Source of the DNA: Candidatus Magasanikiibacteriota bacterium
GTDB taxonomy: Bacteria; Patescibacteriota; Patescibacteriia; Magasanikbacterales; UBA922
Direction of reading: 5' to 3'
Assembly (NCBI GenBank): GCA_012800155.1
Contig: JAAZJX010000070.1
Location: 1-22,431 of the forward strand
DNA length: 22,431 nucleotides
The position numbers and the translations under genes are program-made. Shown piece after piece: positions 21,984 to 22,431 of the stretch (the stretch's first letter is position 1; each line of letters opens with the position of its first letter). The notes below the pieces were generated by a model that saw nothing but the letters and a program-made list of their open reading frames with translations, was not told the DNA's origin and made no database searches.

Positions 21984-22032
21984 GTTTTTCTTTTTTGTTT
22001 TTATAATTCTGTTTTACTGGATTCCTGTTTTG

Positions 22033-22298
22033 CGCTTTCGCTATAGCTTTAGCGAAGGCGGAGGGGTGTTGGTCGGTCTCGCCGAAGGTGTAAGGTGTTG
22101 GCAAACATAATTGTCATTCCCGTCCCCGCCTACGCGAGGATAAACTCCGGCGGGAATCTATTTAAGATGAAGAAGTATTATTTAATATCAAATTGCCAAC
22201 ACCCCTCTTAATCTCCCCTCAAGGGGAGAATTTATTTGTCATTCTTGTGACTGTGTGTTATTGTAGCTTTAACGAAGGCGGAACCTGTCTCGCTGAAG
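22033..22298. repeat. Cluster of interspersed and inverted repeats between convergent genes
   Basis: This stretch is GC-richer than the rest. It holds an 11-bp hairpin (22033-22043/22050-22060, CGCTTTCGCTA/TAGCGAAGGCG); a partial second copy at 22264-22298 (18 of 19 bases to 22044-22062, then 11 of 12 to 22076-22087, with the bases between deleted); an inverted repeat GAGGGGTGTTGG (22061-22072) to CCAACACCCCTC (22196-22207); another, GGTGTTGGCAA (22094-22104) to TTGCCAACACC (22193-22203); an ATTCCCG...CGGGAAT element (22116-22157); and a TCTCCCC-TCAA-GGGGAGA hairpin (22212-22229). TTGTCATTC occurs twice (22111, 22236). It resembles dispersed palindromic intergenic repeats. I see no gene here. 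Confidence 0.75.
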
Positions 22299-22306
22299 AG
22301 AAGAAT

Positions 22307-22431
22307 TTATTCAGCTTTTTTCTTTATTTGTCTTTTATTTGGTATCCAGAATCCAAATTCACTACCTTTACCTAAGCCTTGACTATGTGCCCAGACATGG
22401 CCTTCATGGGCTTCTATGAATTTATTACAGA
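22307..22431 (-). CDS. C-terminal end of a sensor histidine kinase, partial
   Basis: The last 40 codons of a minus-strand gene running off the right edge. The fragment contains FIEAHEGHVWAHSQGLGKGSEFGFWIP, here split as FIEAHEGHVW and GLGKGSEFGFWIP: the typical end of a HATPase_c domain (compare the usual IVEAHGG.I...S..G.GS.F.F.LP), including the GxGKGSxF G2-box region. A basic tail (NKRQIKKKAE) then ends in TAA. No terminator is evident in the repeat region after it. The sensor and dimerisation domains lie outside, so the signal is unknown; a response regulator is likely upstream but not visible. Confidence 0.8.
   Translation of the reverse strand, partial: CNKFIEAHEGHVWAHSQGLGKGSEFGFWIPNKRQIKKKAE

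Noticed and set aside
22033..22298. CRISPR array
   Set aside because: Repeats are unequal, palindromic, differently spaced and partly inverted; no regular repeat-spacer pattern and no cas genes.
22193..22375. Plus-strand open frame of 60 codons
   Set aside because: It is built from the repeat elements and the antisense of the histidine kinase end; no family resemblance or start signals.

Overview
The window looks like chromosome of an AT-rich, small-genome bacterium, most likely Candidate Phyla Radiation (Patescibacteria, Parcubacteria-like). Grounds: intergenic DNA is almost pure A/T; most genes show no Shine-Dalgarno sequence; housekeeping genes stand in unusual neighbourhoods (rpoB without rplJ/rplL in front, nusA without rimP/infB beside it); and the small proteins and repeat-invaded coding regions fit that group. 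This is inferred from gene content. There is no rRNA gene here to place the organism.

Layout. Nearly everything from 1 to 20443 is on the minus strand, so transcription runs right to left. In transcription order: a structured leader (20778-20536) ending in an intrinsic terminator, then rpoB and rpoC with a terminator at 13018-13045; trpS; a three-gene unit (small membrane protein, class I methyltransferase, YraN-like nuclease) with its own promoter and terminator; nusA with a terminator; yidC with promoter and terminator; a PRC-barrel gene with promoter and terminator; a nucleotidyltransferase-like gene coupled to an O-antigen ligase/polymerase-like gene; a short unidentified structured RNA with consensus promoter and terminator (about 5049-4921); a prfB-tsaC-glycosidase-like (DUF4015) cluster whose promoter would give an almost leaderless prfB mRNA; rsmA; a calcium-binding-repeat membrane protein; and the start of a secreted protein running off the left edge.

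The right end differs. A 596-bp divergent region (20444-21039) carries consensus promoters on both strands and a perfect DnaA-box sequence. It leads rightward into a plus-strand SPFH/band-7 membrane protein, the only gene with a textbook Shine-Dalgarno. That gene is followed by two RNA hairpins and a strong terminator, then about 300 bp of GC-richer interspersed and inverted repeats, then the C-terminal end of a histidine kinase on the minus strand at the right edge.

Functionally the window is core information processing (RNA polymerase, NusA, TrpRS, RF2, RsmA, TsaC) plus envelope functions (YidC, O-antigen-type enzyme, SPFH protein, signal-peptide protein). The most novel-looking items are the two structured RNAs (before prfB and before rpoB) and the evidence that short intergenic repeats have been absorbed into coding regions.
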